Part shown: positions 24,069-31,889 of the stretch, in pieces
Numbering within the stretch: position 1 is the first letter of the stretch
How the letters are laid out: every line of letters starts with the position of its first letter
DNA from: an uncultured Alphaproteobacteria bacterium
GTDB lineage: Bacteria > Pseudomonadota > Alphaproteobacteria > Rs-D84
NCBI GenBank assembly: GCA_944393245.1
Contig: CALXZM010000002.1
Coordinates: forward strand, 124,001 to 188,000
Direction: 5' to 3'
Length of the DNA stretch: 64,000 nucleotides
The notes under the pieces: generated by a model
The model's database searches: none
What the model saw: the letters and a program-made list of their open reading frames with translations, nothing else
What the model was told of the DNA's origin: nothing
Program-made: the position numbers and the translations under genes

Positions 24069-26258
24069 ATGAAAAGATTGATTGCTGTACTTAGTGGATT
24101 ACTGGTTTTGCCCGCATTTGCAGAGATTGCGCCACAATATTATTACGAAGAATTGATGGCACAATATGCTGATGAAATGCCGGACATGGAATTCGTTGAC
24201 ACAGAAATTGATGTCACCGATGACACTGATACCCAGGAAACAGAACCTGTTACACCGGTCGTTCCCACAGCGGTCAGTCCACGTAATGCAAATGGTCGTG
24301 CCGCTGCATCCCGCGCGATTGTATCATCAAACACCAGTTCTGGACGCAATATCGCGGCCCGCAATGTAACAAATGCAACAACGGCCCGCACGGTCAGCAC
24401 GCGCCCAACAACAGTTACCACAAAAACAAACACAACATCACGCGCAGCAACAACCAATACTGGACGCAGTGCGGTTTCACGTGGGGCAACATCGCGCACA
24501 CAAACAGCGCGCACAACCGCAACAAATACTGTGGCGAACCGTCCAACGGCGACTGTTCGTTCAACCGGCACACAAAATACTGTGTCCACAACACAACCTG
24601 GGTTAACAACACGCACGTCCAGCACCAGAACAACTGGTGCCAACACAACACGCGCGTCAATTCTGCAAACAGACACGGTTAATTCACCGTTATATATCAG
24701 CAGCCGCGTCGGTGTCAGCAATACTGCAAACGTAACATCGCGTGTACCAACAATCCGCGTTGGTTCGTCTGCAACCGGTACTGCCGCGACAACCGCATCA
24801 GAAACAACGACTTCATCAACAACATCAATTGATGAATTGGCGCAATTGACCGATTATTGCAAGGCGCAATATGTTGCATGTATGGATAATTTCTGTAACG
24901 TTTTGGATGACAACCAGGGCCGTTGCAGTTGCAGTGCTAATCTGAAAAACTATGCCGAAACAGAAGCGGCACTGAAACAGGCAACCGAAGATTTACAGGA
25001 TGTTGCAATGCAAATCCAGTATATCGGTTTAACCGCAGACGAAGTTGAAACACTGTTCACCCAGACCGAGGCTGAATTAGAACTGCAAACCAGCAGTGAT
25101 AACAGTCAATTGAAAAATGATTTGGATAAAATCAAAAATATGATTATCGACGTTGAATCTGGCAAAGCCACATCAACAACGTCCAGCGGGTTAAGTTTGG
25201 ATTTATCTGGGTTATTGGATTTCACAATTGACAGTACTGGATTTAATCTGGCCACACTGTTTGGAACCAACAACAACACAGACAGCATCAGCAATCAGCG
25301 TGGTGAACAATTGTATGAAACAGCCGCCTCTCGATGCAAATCAGCCGTTTTGAACAGCTGTGCCGCCCAGGGCGTTGATATAACAATTATTACAAATTCA
25401 TATGACCTGGAAATAGACAAGGCGTGTATCGCATATGAACGCAATCTGACCGACGCAAACGATCAAATGTCATCAACCGTACGCAATGCGAAAAGTGTTC
25501 TGCAACGCGCACGTTTGTTGGTGGCCCAACAAAAGAATCAGTATGACCTGCGCGGGTGTGTAAATGCGTTGGATACATGCATGCAGGACGATTTCGTATG
25601 TGGCGACGATTATGAAAACTGTCTGGATCCAACCGGCAAATATATTGTCGCAGGCGAAGTAGTTGTCGGCAGTAAACCTGGCGCACCAGGCGAAGAAACA
25701 TCTGATATTTATGGAACGTGGACATATACCGATTCTGAATCACAAACCAAAAAGGCGTGGTTCGATGGCACGTTAAGCGAATACATCGAAACCACGGTAA
25801 AAGATGGCGCCGCAGCCAAGACATCTGTAAACATGTCTGAATTCCTGCAAAATAAAATCGGTTATCACGACGATGACGATGGCAAGAATTACGGTATGTG
25901 CATGTCTGTATTGAACAGATGCCAGGATATAACATATCAGGGCAGTGGCCAAAATGCCAAATACGTGCCAACAAATAACGTGATAAAGGAATTCTTGAAC
26001 CGTACGTTGGTGCAAATAAAGTCATCCCAGGATACTATTTTGGCAAACTATGCCGAAGAATGTATAACGGACGTTGCATCATGTTTGGCACAAAATAATT
26101 ATAACGTCAATAACGACGGTGGCAGTGGTAATAACATAGCCATCCGTGCATGCAATCCTATTATTACCACATGCATGAGTGTAAATGGCGTTACGGGTGA
26201 TTTGGACGGCGGAACAATAACTGCCGAAGACTGGATTAAGGATATTATGAGCAATTAA
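24069..26258 (+). CDS. Secreted Thr/Arg-rich protein with Cys-rich C-terminal half
   Basis: A 729-residue protein I do not recognise. A signal peptide (cleavage after AFA, residue 18) is followed by an acidic stretch. Residues 68-254 are a low-complexity region of Thr, Ala, Ser and Arg, basic and probably disordered. The rest is helical and Cys-rich, with the repeated pattern YCKAQYVACMDNFC, GRCSCSANL, GCVNALDTCMQDDFVC, GMCMSVLNRC and ACNPIITTCMSV, which suggests periplasmic or surface disulfides. A coiled-coil-like segment (residues 285-370) lies between. GAAGGGAAG lies upstream of the ATG; a terminator follows. A surface stalk or peptidoglycan-contacting role is possible but unproven. Confidence 0.7.
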   Translation: MKRLIAVLSGLLVLPAFAEIAPQYYYEELMAQYADEMPDMEFVDTEIDVTDDTDTQETEPVTPVVPTAVSPRNANGRAAASRAIVSSNTSSGRNIAARNVTNATTARTVSTRPTTVTTKTNTTSRAATTNTGRSAVSRGATSRTQTARTTATNTVANRPTATVRSTGTQNTVSTTQPGLTTRTSSTRTTGANTTRASILQTDTVNSPLYISSRVGVSNTANVTSRVPTIRVGSSATGTAATTASETTTSSTTSIDELAQLTDYCKAQYVACMDNFCNVLDDNQGRCSCSANLKNYAETEAALKQATEDLQDVAMQIQYIGLTADEVETLFTQTEAELELQTSSDNSQLKNDLDKIKNMIIDVESGKATSTTSSGLSLDLSGLLDFTIDSTGFNLATLFGTNNNTDSISNQRGEQLYETAASRCKSAVLNSCAAQGVDITIITNSYDLEIDKACIAYERNLTDANDQMSSTVRNAKSVLQRARLLVAQQKNQYDLRGCVNALDTCMQDDFVCGDDYENCLDPTGKYIVAGEVVVGSKPGAPGEETSDIYGTWTYTDSESQTKKAWFDGTLSEYIETTVKDGAAAKTSVNMSEFLQNKIGYHDDDDGKNYGMCMSVLNRCQDITYQGSGQNAKYVPTNNVIKEFLNRTLVQIKSSQDTILANYAEECITDVASCLAQNNYNVNNDGGSGNNIAIRACNPIITTCMSVNGVTGDLDGGTITAEDWIKDIMSN

Positions 26259-26275
26259 TCCAACAAAACACAAAT

Positions 26276-26300
26276 AAAACGGGGCGTTATGCCCCGTTTT
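26276..26300 (+). terminator. Terminator of the Thr/Arg-rich protein gene
   Basis: Stem AAAACGGGGC/GCCCCGTTTT with a GTTAT loop; A/T flanks make it active mainly on the plus strand. Confidence 0.85.
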
Positions 26301-26373
26301 TATTACTGATAAACGTAATCAATCGCATAAATAATGCAAAACAAAGCACATCATACAAATGTGCAATTCAAGA

Positions 26374-26820
26374 TTATGAAATTGTTAAGTTTGGCCGGGC
26401 GGCACGCAAATTATTTAGTGACCGTTCCTGGGCAGCACGGAATGCATCCGGATTCCAAATTTGAAAACTGTTACCACGACCAACAAATATGGCAGTGTCT
26501 GTAATACCAGCATGTTTCAACAAATCGGCCGGAATAACAATACGCCCCGTCACATCAAATGCCAACGGGCGCGCGTCCGCAAACAACATTGCCGACAAAT
26601 CGTCCAATTCACTGTCAAACACACCCATTTTATCCGTGGCCGATGCCAATTGTTCCATACGGGACATGGACAGACCCTCTATACAATTATGGGTAAAAGA
26701 ACGATACAAAACAACACCCGGGAATTTTTCAGATGCAACCGAAGCCCGGAAAGATGCCGGAACGGATATACGCCCCTTGGTATCCAAACGATTTTCATAA
26801 GATGAGAGAAACAATGACAT
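26374..26820 (-). CDS. mraZ: MraZ transcriptional regulator
   Basis: This 148-residue protein has two tandem SpoVT/AbrB-like MraZ repeats. Each carries the DxxxR-type signature: RLDTKGRISVPASFR at residues 11-25 and AFDVTGRIVIPADLL near 86-100. MraZ is a ring-forming DNA-binding protein that represses its own operon, normally the first gene of the division-and-cell-wall (dcw) cluster with rsmH, ftsL and ftsI. Here it stands alone: its downstream neighbour is convergent and unrelated. A promoter with iterated 9-bp boxes across its -35 region lies upstream, consistent with self-repression. The leader before the ATG is about 50 nt with no good ribosome site next to the start. Confidence 0.93.
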   Translation of the reverse strand: MSLFLSSYENRLDTKGRISVPASFRASVASEKFPGVVLYRSFTHNCIEGLSMSRMEQLASATDKMGVFDSELDDLSAMLFADARPLAFDVTGRIVIPADLLKHAGITDTAIFVGRGNSFQIWNPDAFRAAQERSLNNLRAARPNLTIS

Positions 26821-26878
26821 TTTTTAGGTCTTTGTTTTGGGCATCTGCCCCGGTGTTCCTTTCCTTGGCTTCACTGAA

Positions 26879-26907
26879 AATTTAGCACGGCATTTTATGG
26901 TTGTCAA
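26879..26907 (-). promoter_or_regulatory. mraZ promoter
   Basis: -35 TTGACA (26907-26902), 17-bp spacer, -10 TAAATT (26884-26879). The spacer contains one of the iterated boxes. Confidence 0.75.
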
Positions 26908-26941
26908 TGACATTTTATAATTATTTTATGGGATTTTATGG
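26892..26941 (-). promoter_or_regulatory. Probable MraZ operator: four iterated 9-bp boxes
   Basis: ATTTTATGG occurs at 26892-26900, 26923-26931 and 26933-26941, with a near copy (ATTTTATAA) at 26912-26920. All are on one strand, at steps of 20, 11 and 10 bp. MraZ binds direct repeats about one helical turn apart upstream of its own gene, so this array overlapping the mraZ promoter fits autoregulation. The E. coli box sequence (TGGG-based) differs. Confidence 0.6.
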
Positions 26942-27201
26942 TTTTGTAAGTAAAATCATATTAATTAAAAATAAATTTAAAATAATTGTATTTTATGCTT
27001 GACCTGCGATTCGTTTTTGTTCTAAGATGTTTGTATAGACAAGGAGAAAAGAGTTAAAAGCCCCAGTTTTCCGCAAAAAATCCGGATTTCTGGCAAAAAT
27101 AAAAATCAACACGAAATTTCATTTTTATTTTTTGTAAATACCTGTGTACATACAAAAAATAATCTGATTTTTCATCAAAACCCGAAAGGAGGGACCGCAC
27201 A
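26942..27201 (+). promoter_or_regulatory. AT-rich leader of the 111-residue gene, with a promoter
   Basis: TTGACC (26999-27004) with an 18-bp spacer and TAAGAT (27023-27028) form a likely plus-strand promoter. The transcript would then have a leader of about 165 nt. An AAGGAG at 27041-27046 has no start codon within reach. The working site AAAGGAGGG is at 27185-27193. No other gene is visible here. Confidence 0.5.
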
Positions 27202-27537
27202 ATGTCAAAGTCAATAAAAGAAATTATGATTGCCCTGAACCAAGTTTTAACAACAACTGTTTGGGTTAATGAAGACAGACAGATTATATCATTGGCCGAC
27301 GAATTACAAATTGGCCACAATAACGCCCCGCGTTCCATAGAAGATTTGTCCCGCCCGTCTTTGGTCGGCGCATATGTATCACTGCAAATTCGCACAGATA
27401 ATTTTGATGTCGCGGCAGAAACATTGGAAACAAAAGATTTGGCACTGCGCGTAAAAGAAATGGTGTTCGCCGAAGCAAAAAAAATTATGGATACCGCTGA
27501 AGGCAAACAATCCGAAAAAATTGCCCGTGCTGCTTAA
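27202..27537 (+). CDS. Small hypothetical protein
   Basis: The protein is 111 residues with a strong AAAGGAGGG ribosome site 8 nt before the ATG. There is no signal peptide or membrane segment. Alpha/beta composition with an amphipathic helical C-terminus (ALRVKEMVFAEAKKIMDTAEGKQ). The N-terminal part (IKEIMIALNQVLTTTVWVNEDRQIISLADELQIG) does not match a family I recognise. It is monocistronic: a promoter lies about 175 nt upstream, and a terminator about 65 nt after the stop. The strong ribosome site suggests high expression. A 150-residue antisense reading frame across it is judged a shadow. Confidence 0.65.
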   Translation: MSKSIKEIMIALNQVLTTTVWVNEDRQIISLADELQIGHNNAPRSIEDLSRPSLVGAYVSLQIRTDNFDVAAETLETKDLALRVKEMVFAEAKKIMDTAEGKQSEKIARAA

Positions 27538-27602
27538 ATGTTCGGCCCGTGCGGTCCATTGGGCATAATCACAGTTTCTGGTCTAACCAGAAGGAGGGGA
27601 GA

Positions 27603-27633
27603 AATCACCGGCAAGTAATTGCCGGTGATTTTT
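27603..27633 (+). terminator. Terminator of the 111-residue gene
   Basis: Perfect 12-bp stem (27603-27614 with 27619-27630), GTAA loop, T-run. A purine-rich AAGGAGGGG at 27590-27598 immediately precedes it without a reading frame. Confidence 0.85.
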
Positions 27634-27641
27634 ATTTATTA

Positions 27642-30353
27642 TTAAAACCTTAACACACCGCGCAGGTGGGCATTATAATTGTTATAATCACGACGCAGTT
27701 CCACACCTGCCCCAAATTCTAATTCAGTAATTGGACTAAATACAGCACGTAATTTTAATTCGGAATTAAATGCCCAGCGCGGTAAATGCACCCCCGTTAT
27801 TAAATATGATGCCCCATTTATTGACACGCGCGTATTGTCGGCATCACTGCGCAAGTCATATGACGCGCCCGCCGTCAATTCCGGAATCAGATTTATATCG
27901 CCCAGCATAATATTAGCCCGCGCAACCGACACATCCGCATACGCGGTCAAAAAATGCAGATTTTTTGATTCTGTTGTCTGGTCTGCACCGTCTGTAACAG
28001 CACTGCGGTGCATCAATGTATATCGTGCGCCTGCGCGCGGTGTGGCGTGCCAATTTAATCCGGCAATACGATACCCTATATCCGTCCAGGCACCGTATGT
28101 ATATATCGACGGATTATTATCAACCGCAAATCCCGCAACGTTTTTGGTTTCATTCATATCCGTATAAAACATTGTTGCCGCACCGCGCCAAACAATATTA
28201 TACGGCGAATAAATCGCATACAGGCCGCCACCGTGCGTCGGCGCGTGAATTGTGCGCGCCCAACTTTTCAGACGATCGTACTGGTACATATATGATGCAC
28301 CAAACGTCCAGTCGTTATAACTGTATTCCGCACCAACCGCACCACCAAAGCCATACATATCAAAGTCCGCATATTGCCGACCATCGCCACGCAAATGACC
28401 GCCACCACCAAATCCAGACGCCCATAAACTGCCATTTGCGATATAATATCTGTTCGTTGAATTCGAATCCAACAATGATGAAAAACGCGACACATAAGAT
28501 GTACCCATAATCTGCATCAGTGGTGCTGGCGACGCTGCCAGTGCGGTCAGTGCGCGAATATATTCAACCGCGTCAGTTTGCAACAATTCGTTCATACGAA
28601 CATATATTTCGTGTTCCAGGCCTTTTGTTGCTGGGGGCTCTATAATCCATACCGCCGCAGTATTCAGGTTGTTCTGGGTTCCGCCTGCGTCGTTTATTAC
28701 ATCGGTATAATCGTTTTGCTGCGCTATTTCATACCAACCGTCACCAATCTGGGTGAACATATAGATATTGTTATCTATTGTTGGCACAAATGCATCGTCA
28801 ACCGGCGCACTGCCACGCAGCAGTTGCACACGCATAGTTGTATCATCACCCATTGCATCTGGGGCCAGAATAACACTTAAATTTGCGCCATCCGATATAT
28901 TAAAACCGTTTGCAGAAACAGAACCATATGTGTCCGCATTATTTATATTCAGCCGCAGTGTTGACGACGCGCCGAATGTGGCCATGTTGGCTGAAATCGC
29001 CGATGTGCCTATATCCAATGTACCACCAGATATATTCAGGTTATCCGCACTAAAAAACGTGCCACCGTCCGCAATTTGCAGGATGCCGTCATACATCGTT
29101 ATGTTGCCTGAAAATCCTGACATATCCGCCCCCAGCACCACTGTGCCGCCAGTCGGTACATTTTGATTATCATATATATACGAACGATTGATTATTATTT
29201 CGCCGTCGCCGTTGATTGCATCGTTAAAAACTATTGATTTATCAGATGCCGCGTTCATAGAAAGTGTTCCCGACGAATAAATCGCATTTGATGTGTCGGC
29301 GGCGGTATTATTGCTGAACGTCATATCAGCGTCTGTCGCAATCAAATATAATTCGCCCAGGTTAAAAATCGCACCACCACCATCGGTTGCACTGTTATTT
29401 GCAAACGTGCTGTCCACAATATAAATATCGTCCCAGTTATAAATTGCGCCGCCGTATGTTGCGCTGTTGCCGTTAAATTGGGAATTACGCACAACCGAAA
29501 ATAATCCGTCCCCAATTATTCCATAGTTACCTATGGCACCACCGGTCGCCCCAGAATTATTTTCAAACACCCCACCAGTTAAATCCATATTACCAGTTGT
29601 ATAAATAGCCCCAACGTCTGACGTACCAGTATTTCCAATAAATCGCACATTACGCAATGTCATTAAATTTGAATTATACAGTGCGCCACCACTGTCCGCG
29701 GTATTTGATGCAAAGGTGCTGTTTGATATATTCAATGTACCGTCGTTAAATATCACACCACCATAATCACGCACAGAATTATTCTGGAACACTGTATTAT
29801 CAAACGTCGCGGATGCACCATACTCATTATATAAAACACCGCCGTCGCCACGGGTTGCACGATTGCCATCAAATACTGAATCAGACACATTCATCATGGC
29901 GCCGTCGCCCTGGTACAGTACACCACCACCGACGGTTGCACTGTTGGATGCAAACGCACTGTTACCGATTGTCAAATTACCGCCCAGATTTGCAATTACT
30001 GCGCCCTGGGTTCGCGCAAAGTTATTGTATGATTTCGTAATCGTTGCCGCGTCGCCGGACACGATGAACGCGCCACCATTTGACAGGTTAAATGTATAAT
30101 CCCGCGAAACGACAAATCCGTTTAATCCGCCACCATTAAATGCATATCCGCCACCGTTTATCAGTGTTGTTTCGCCGCCCGCAACGGTTAAAATACGCGT
30201 TGCTGTCAAATCTGTGCCAATGGCAATGTCATTTTGCGGTGCGGCCGTTTTATATAAACTGTAAAAAGTATCAAAATCTGGTGCGTCCGATGCAAACGAT
30301 GGCATCGCACAACATACGCACATAATTACCAACATAGATGTTTTGAATTGCAT
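27642..30353 (-). CDS. Autotransporter adhesin with Pmp-like repeats
   Basis: The protein is about 903 residues from the ATG at 30353, preceded by GGGGGAAAA; codons up to 30452 are upstream readthrough. The signal peptide ends near SFASDA. Residues of about 120-380 carry repeated FxxN and GGAI/GGVL-type motifs (VFDGN, FQNNS, FASNTADSGGALYN, FNGNSATYGGAIYN), the pattern of chlamydial polymorphic membrane proteins and other right-handed beta-helix passengers. From about residue 635 to the end is a type V autotransporter barrel, closing with LRGVLRF and a terminal Phe. The passenger is probably displayed on the surface. Adhesion or immune interaction is an inference from Pmp biology. Confidence 0.85.
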   Translation of the reverse strand: MQFKTSMLVIMCVCCAMPSFASDAPDFDTFYSLYKTAAPQNDIAIGTDLTATRILTVAGGETTLINGGGYAFNGGGLNGFVVSRDYTFNLSNGGAFIVSGDAATITKSYNNFARTQGAVIANLGGNLTIGNSAFASNSATVGGGVLYQGDGAMMNVSDSVFDGNRATRGDGGVLYNEYGASATFDNTVFQNNSVRDYGGVIFNDGTLNISNSTFASNTADSGGALYNSNLMTLRNVRFIGNTGTSDVGAIYTTGNMDLTGGVFENNSGATGGAIGNYGIIGDGLFSVVRNSQFNGNSATYGGAIYNWDDIYIVDSTFANNSATDGGGAIFNLGELYLIATDADMTFSNNTAADTSNAIYSSGTLSMNAASDKSIVFNDAINGDGEIIINRSYIYDNQNVPTGGTVVLGADMSGFSGNITMYDGILQIADGGTFFSADNLNISGGTLDIGTSAISANMATFGASSTLRLNINNADTYGSVSANGFNISDGANLSVILAPDAMGDDTTMRVQLLRGSAPVDDAFVPTIDNNIYMFTQIGDGWYEIAQQNDYTDVINDAGGTQNNLNTAAVWIIEPPATKGLEHEIYVRMNELLQTDAVEYIRALTALAASPAPLMQIMGTSYVSRFSSLLDSNSTNRYYIANGSLWASGFGGGGHLRGDGRQYADFDMYGFGGAVGAEYSYNDWTFGASYMYQYDRLKSWARTIHAPTHGGGLYAIYSPYNIVWRGAATMFYTDMNETKNVAGFAVDNNPSIYTYGAWTDIGYRIAGLNWHATPRAGARYTLMHRSAVTDGADQTTESKNLHFLTAYADVSVARANIMLGDINLIPELTAGASYDLRSDADNTRVSINGASYLITGVHLPRWAFNSELKLRAVFSPITELEFGAGVELRRDYNNYNAHLRGVLRF

Positions 30354-30427
30354 TTTTCCCCCGATATTTTTTGATATATACAGGGTTTGCAAAAATGCGA
30401 ACAATATCAATACGGACGTTTTCCCAA

Positions 30428-30449
30428 TAAAAAACCGCCAAAATGGCGG
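30428..30449 (-). terminator. Terminator of rpmF-plsX
   Basis: Stem CCGCCA/TGGCGG, followed on the minus strand by TTTTTTATTG, 7 nt past the plsX stop and upstream of the autotransporter. Confidence 0.8.
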
Positions 30450-30456
30450 CAATATT

Positions 30457-31521
30457 TTATTCCTGGTTTACAATTTCATCCCGTATCTTGGACACAGATG
30501 CGGCGCGCGCCGCAATTACATCATTTAAATTTGCACCCGTCAAATCAGACGCGTACTTGATTGAATTCGCAAATGCCAGCGCATCACTGTTACCATGGGT
30601 TTTTACGGCAAATCCCTTTAACCCCAGGAACGTTGCCCCGGCATACGAACGCGGATCTATTTTATTTTTTAAACGCTTGAACACATGGACCAGGAAAAAC
30701 GCCCCGACAATCGCCAAAACAGATTTTTTTAGGTTATCAACCAAAACGCGTTTAATCAGTTTTGCCGTGCCTTCGACCGTTTTCAGAACTATATTGCCGG
30801 TAAAACCGTCAGTAACAACAACCTGGACATTACCGCCACCGATATCGTTACCCTCTACAAATCCGATGTATTCATACGGCAATTCATCTTTGTGTGCAGA
30901 TAAAATTTTATTTAGTTTTTGCAATGTTTCATTGCCCTTGGTGGCTTCTTCTCCTATGTTCAGGACGCCAACCTTTGGACGGGACATATGGCCAATAACT
31001 TCGGCATAGACACTGCCCAAAATGGCAAAATCGAACAAATCACGTTCGTCACATTGCACGTTTGCCCCCAAATCCAGAACAACCACACGCGAATCCCCAC
31101 CGCCCGACGGTAACATCGTTGTAATCGCAGGACGTGAAATCCCATCAATGGTTTTTAATGCCAGTTTCGACAACGACATCAGAATACCCGTGTTACCAGC
31201 ACTGACAACTGTGGCGGAATTACCCTCGCGTACGTCCTTTATCGCCATATACATGGACGTATCCTGGGCGTGACGAATAACATCACGAACTTTATCCGTT
31301 CCCTTGATAACACCGGGGGCATCAATGACCTGACAATTGCGGGCGACACGTGGGTATTTGGCCAACAGCGGCCCCAAAACCTGGGGATCACCAAACAGGC
31401 GGAAAAATACACTGTCTTCGCCATTTTGGTATAAAAACTGATTCATACCACCCAGCACGGCGTTCGGACCCTTATCCCCGCCCATTGCATCAATTGCTAT
31501 GATTTTTTTTTCTGATGACAT
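30457..31521 (-). CDS. plsX: Phosphate acyltransferase PlsX
   Basis: The protein is about 354 residues from the ATG at 31521 (an in-frame GTG at 31548 lies upstream but neither has a good ribosome site). It begins KIIAIDAMGGDKGPNAVLGG, the PlsX N-terminal glycine-rich signature. It continues with VSAGNTGILMSLSKLALKTIDGISRPA, LDLGANVQCDERDLFDFAILGS, and FVEGNDIGGGNVQVVVTDGFTGNIVLKTVEG. PlsX converts acyl-ACP to acyl-phosphate, feeding PlsY in phospholipid synthesis; it is a peripheral membrane enzyme. The rpmF gene lies 72 bp upstream on the same strand, the usual alphaproteobacterial order. The fabH and ihfA genes that often follow are elsewhere. Confidence 0.93.
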   Translation of the reverse strand: MSSEKKIIAIDAMGGDKGPNAVLGGMNQFLYQNGEDSVFFRLFGDPQVLGPLLAKYPRVARNCQVIDAPGVIKGTDKVRDVIRHAQDTSMYMAIKDVREGNSATVVSAGNTGILMSLSKLALKTIDGISRPAITTMLPSGGGDSRVVVLDLGANVQCDERDLFDFAILGSVYAEVIGHMSRPKVGVLNIGEEATKGNETLQKLNKILSAHKDELPYEYIGFVEGNDIGGGNVQVVVTDGFTGNIVLKTVEGTAKLIKRVLVDNLKKSVLAIVGAFFLVHVFKRLKNKIDPRSYAGATFLGLKGFAVKTHGNSDALAFANSIKYASDLTGANLNDVIAARAASVSKIRDEIVNQE

Positions 31522-31593
31522 AATAAAATTAAAAAGGCAGAAAGGCACAATATAACTTACGCGCCAAATTCTGCCTGAGTATATTTCTGGTTA

Positions 31594-31743
31594 TTATTTA
31601 GCACCACACGCCGGGCATACGTGATGCGGGCGTTTCTTTTCACCACAGGTTTTGCATACTGTGCACGGCATTACAGACAATGCATCGTGCGAACGACGCT
31701 GTGCGGAACGTGCTTTACTTGTTTTACTTTTTGGCGTTGCCAT
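31594..31743 (-). CDS. rpmF: 50S ribosomal protein L32
   Basis: A 49-residue protein starting MATPKSKTSKARSAQRR, the L32 signature. The zinc ribbon is formed by two Cys-x-x-Cys pairs in CTVCKTCGEKKRPHHVCPACG. It is a structural protein of the large ribosomal subunit. AAAGGAT lies just upstream of the ATG at 31743. plsX follows on the same strand. Confidence 0.95.
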   Translation of the reverse strand: MATPKSKTSKARSAQRRSHDALSVMPCTVCKTCGEKKRPHHVCPACGAK

Positions 31744-31828
31744 TTTGTTATCCTTTTATTTACAGTTACGTATTTTATTAAAATCTGGCGCATTTGCAAG
31801 AAAAACTTTATTTTCCCCATTTGCGCGT

Positions 31829-31866
31829 AAAATTGCCCGGCGACATTTCAACCAGTCAACCGGGCA
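31829..31866 (-). terminator. Terminator of the rpoBC operon
   Basis: Stem TGCCCGG (31834-31840) / CCGGGCA (31860-31866) with a 19-nt loop, then ATTTTACG on the minus strand, 24 nt beyond the rpoC stop. Confidence 0.65.
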
Positions 31867-31889
31867 TATTTGTATCGGCCCTGTACCCT

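Noticed and set aside
24143-24721. 192-codon minus-strand frame inside the Thr/Arg-rich gene
   Set aside because: Produced by the biased codon composition of the low-complexity region; the plus frame has the signal peptide, ribosome site and terminator.
25390-26025. 211-codon minus-strand frame
   Set aside because: Antisense shadow of the Cys-rich body of the 729-residue protein.
27054-27506. 150-codon minus-strand frame over the 111-residue gene
   Set aside because: No ribosome site; the plus-strand gene has a strong one and a terminator.
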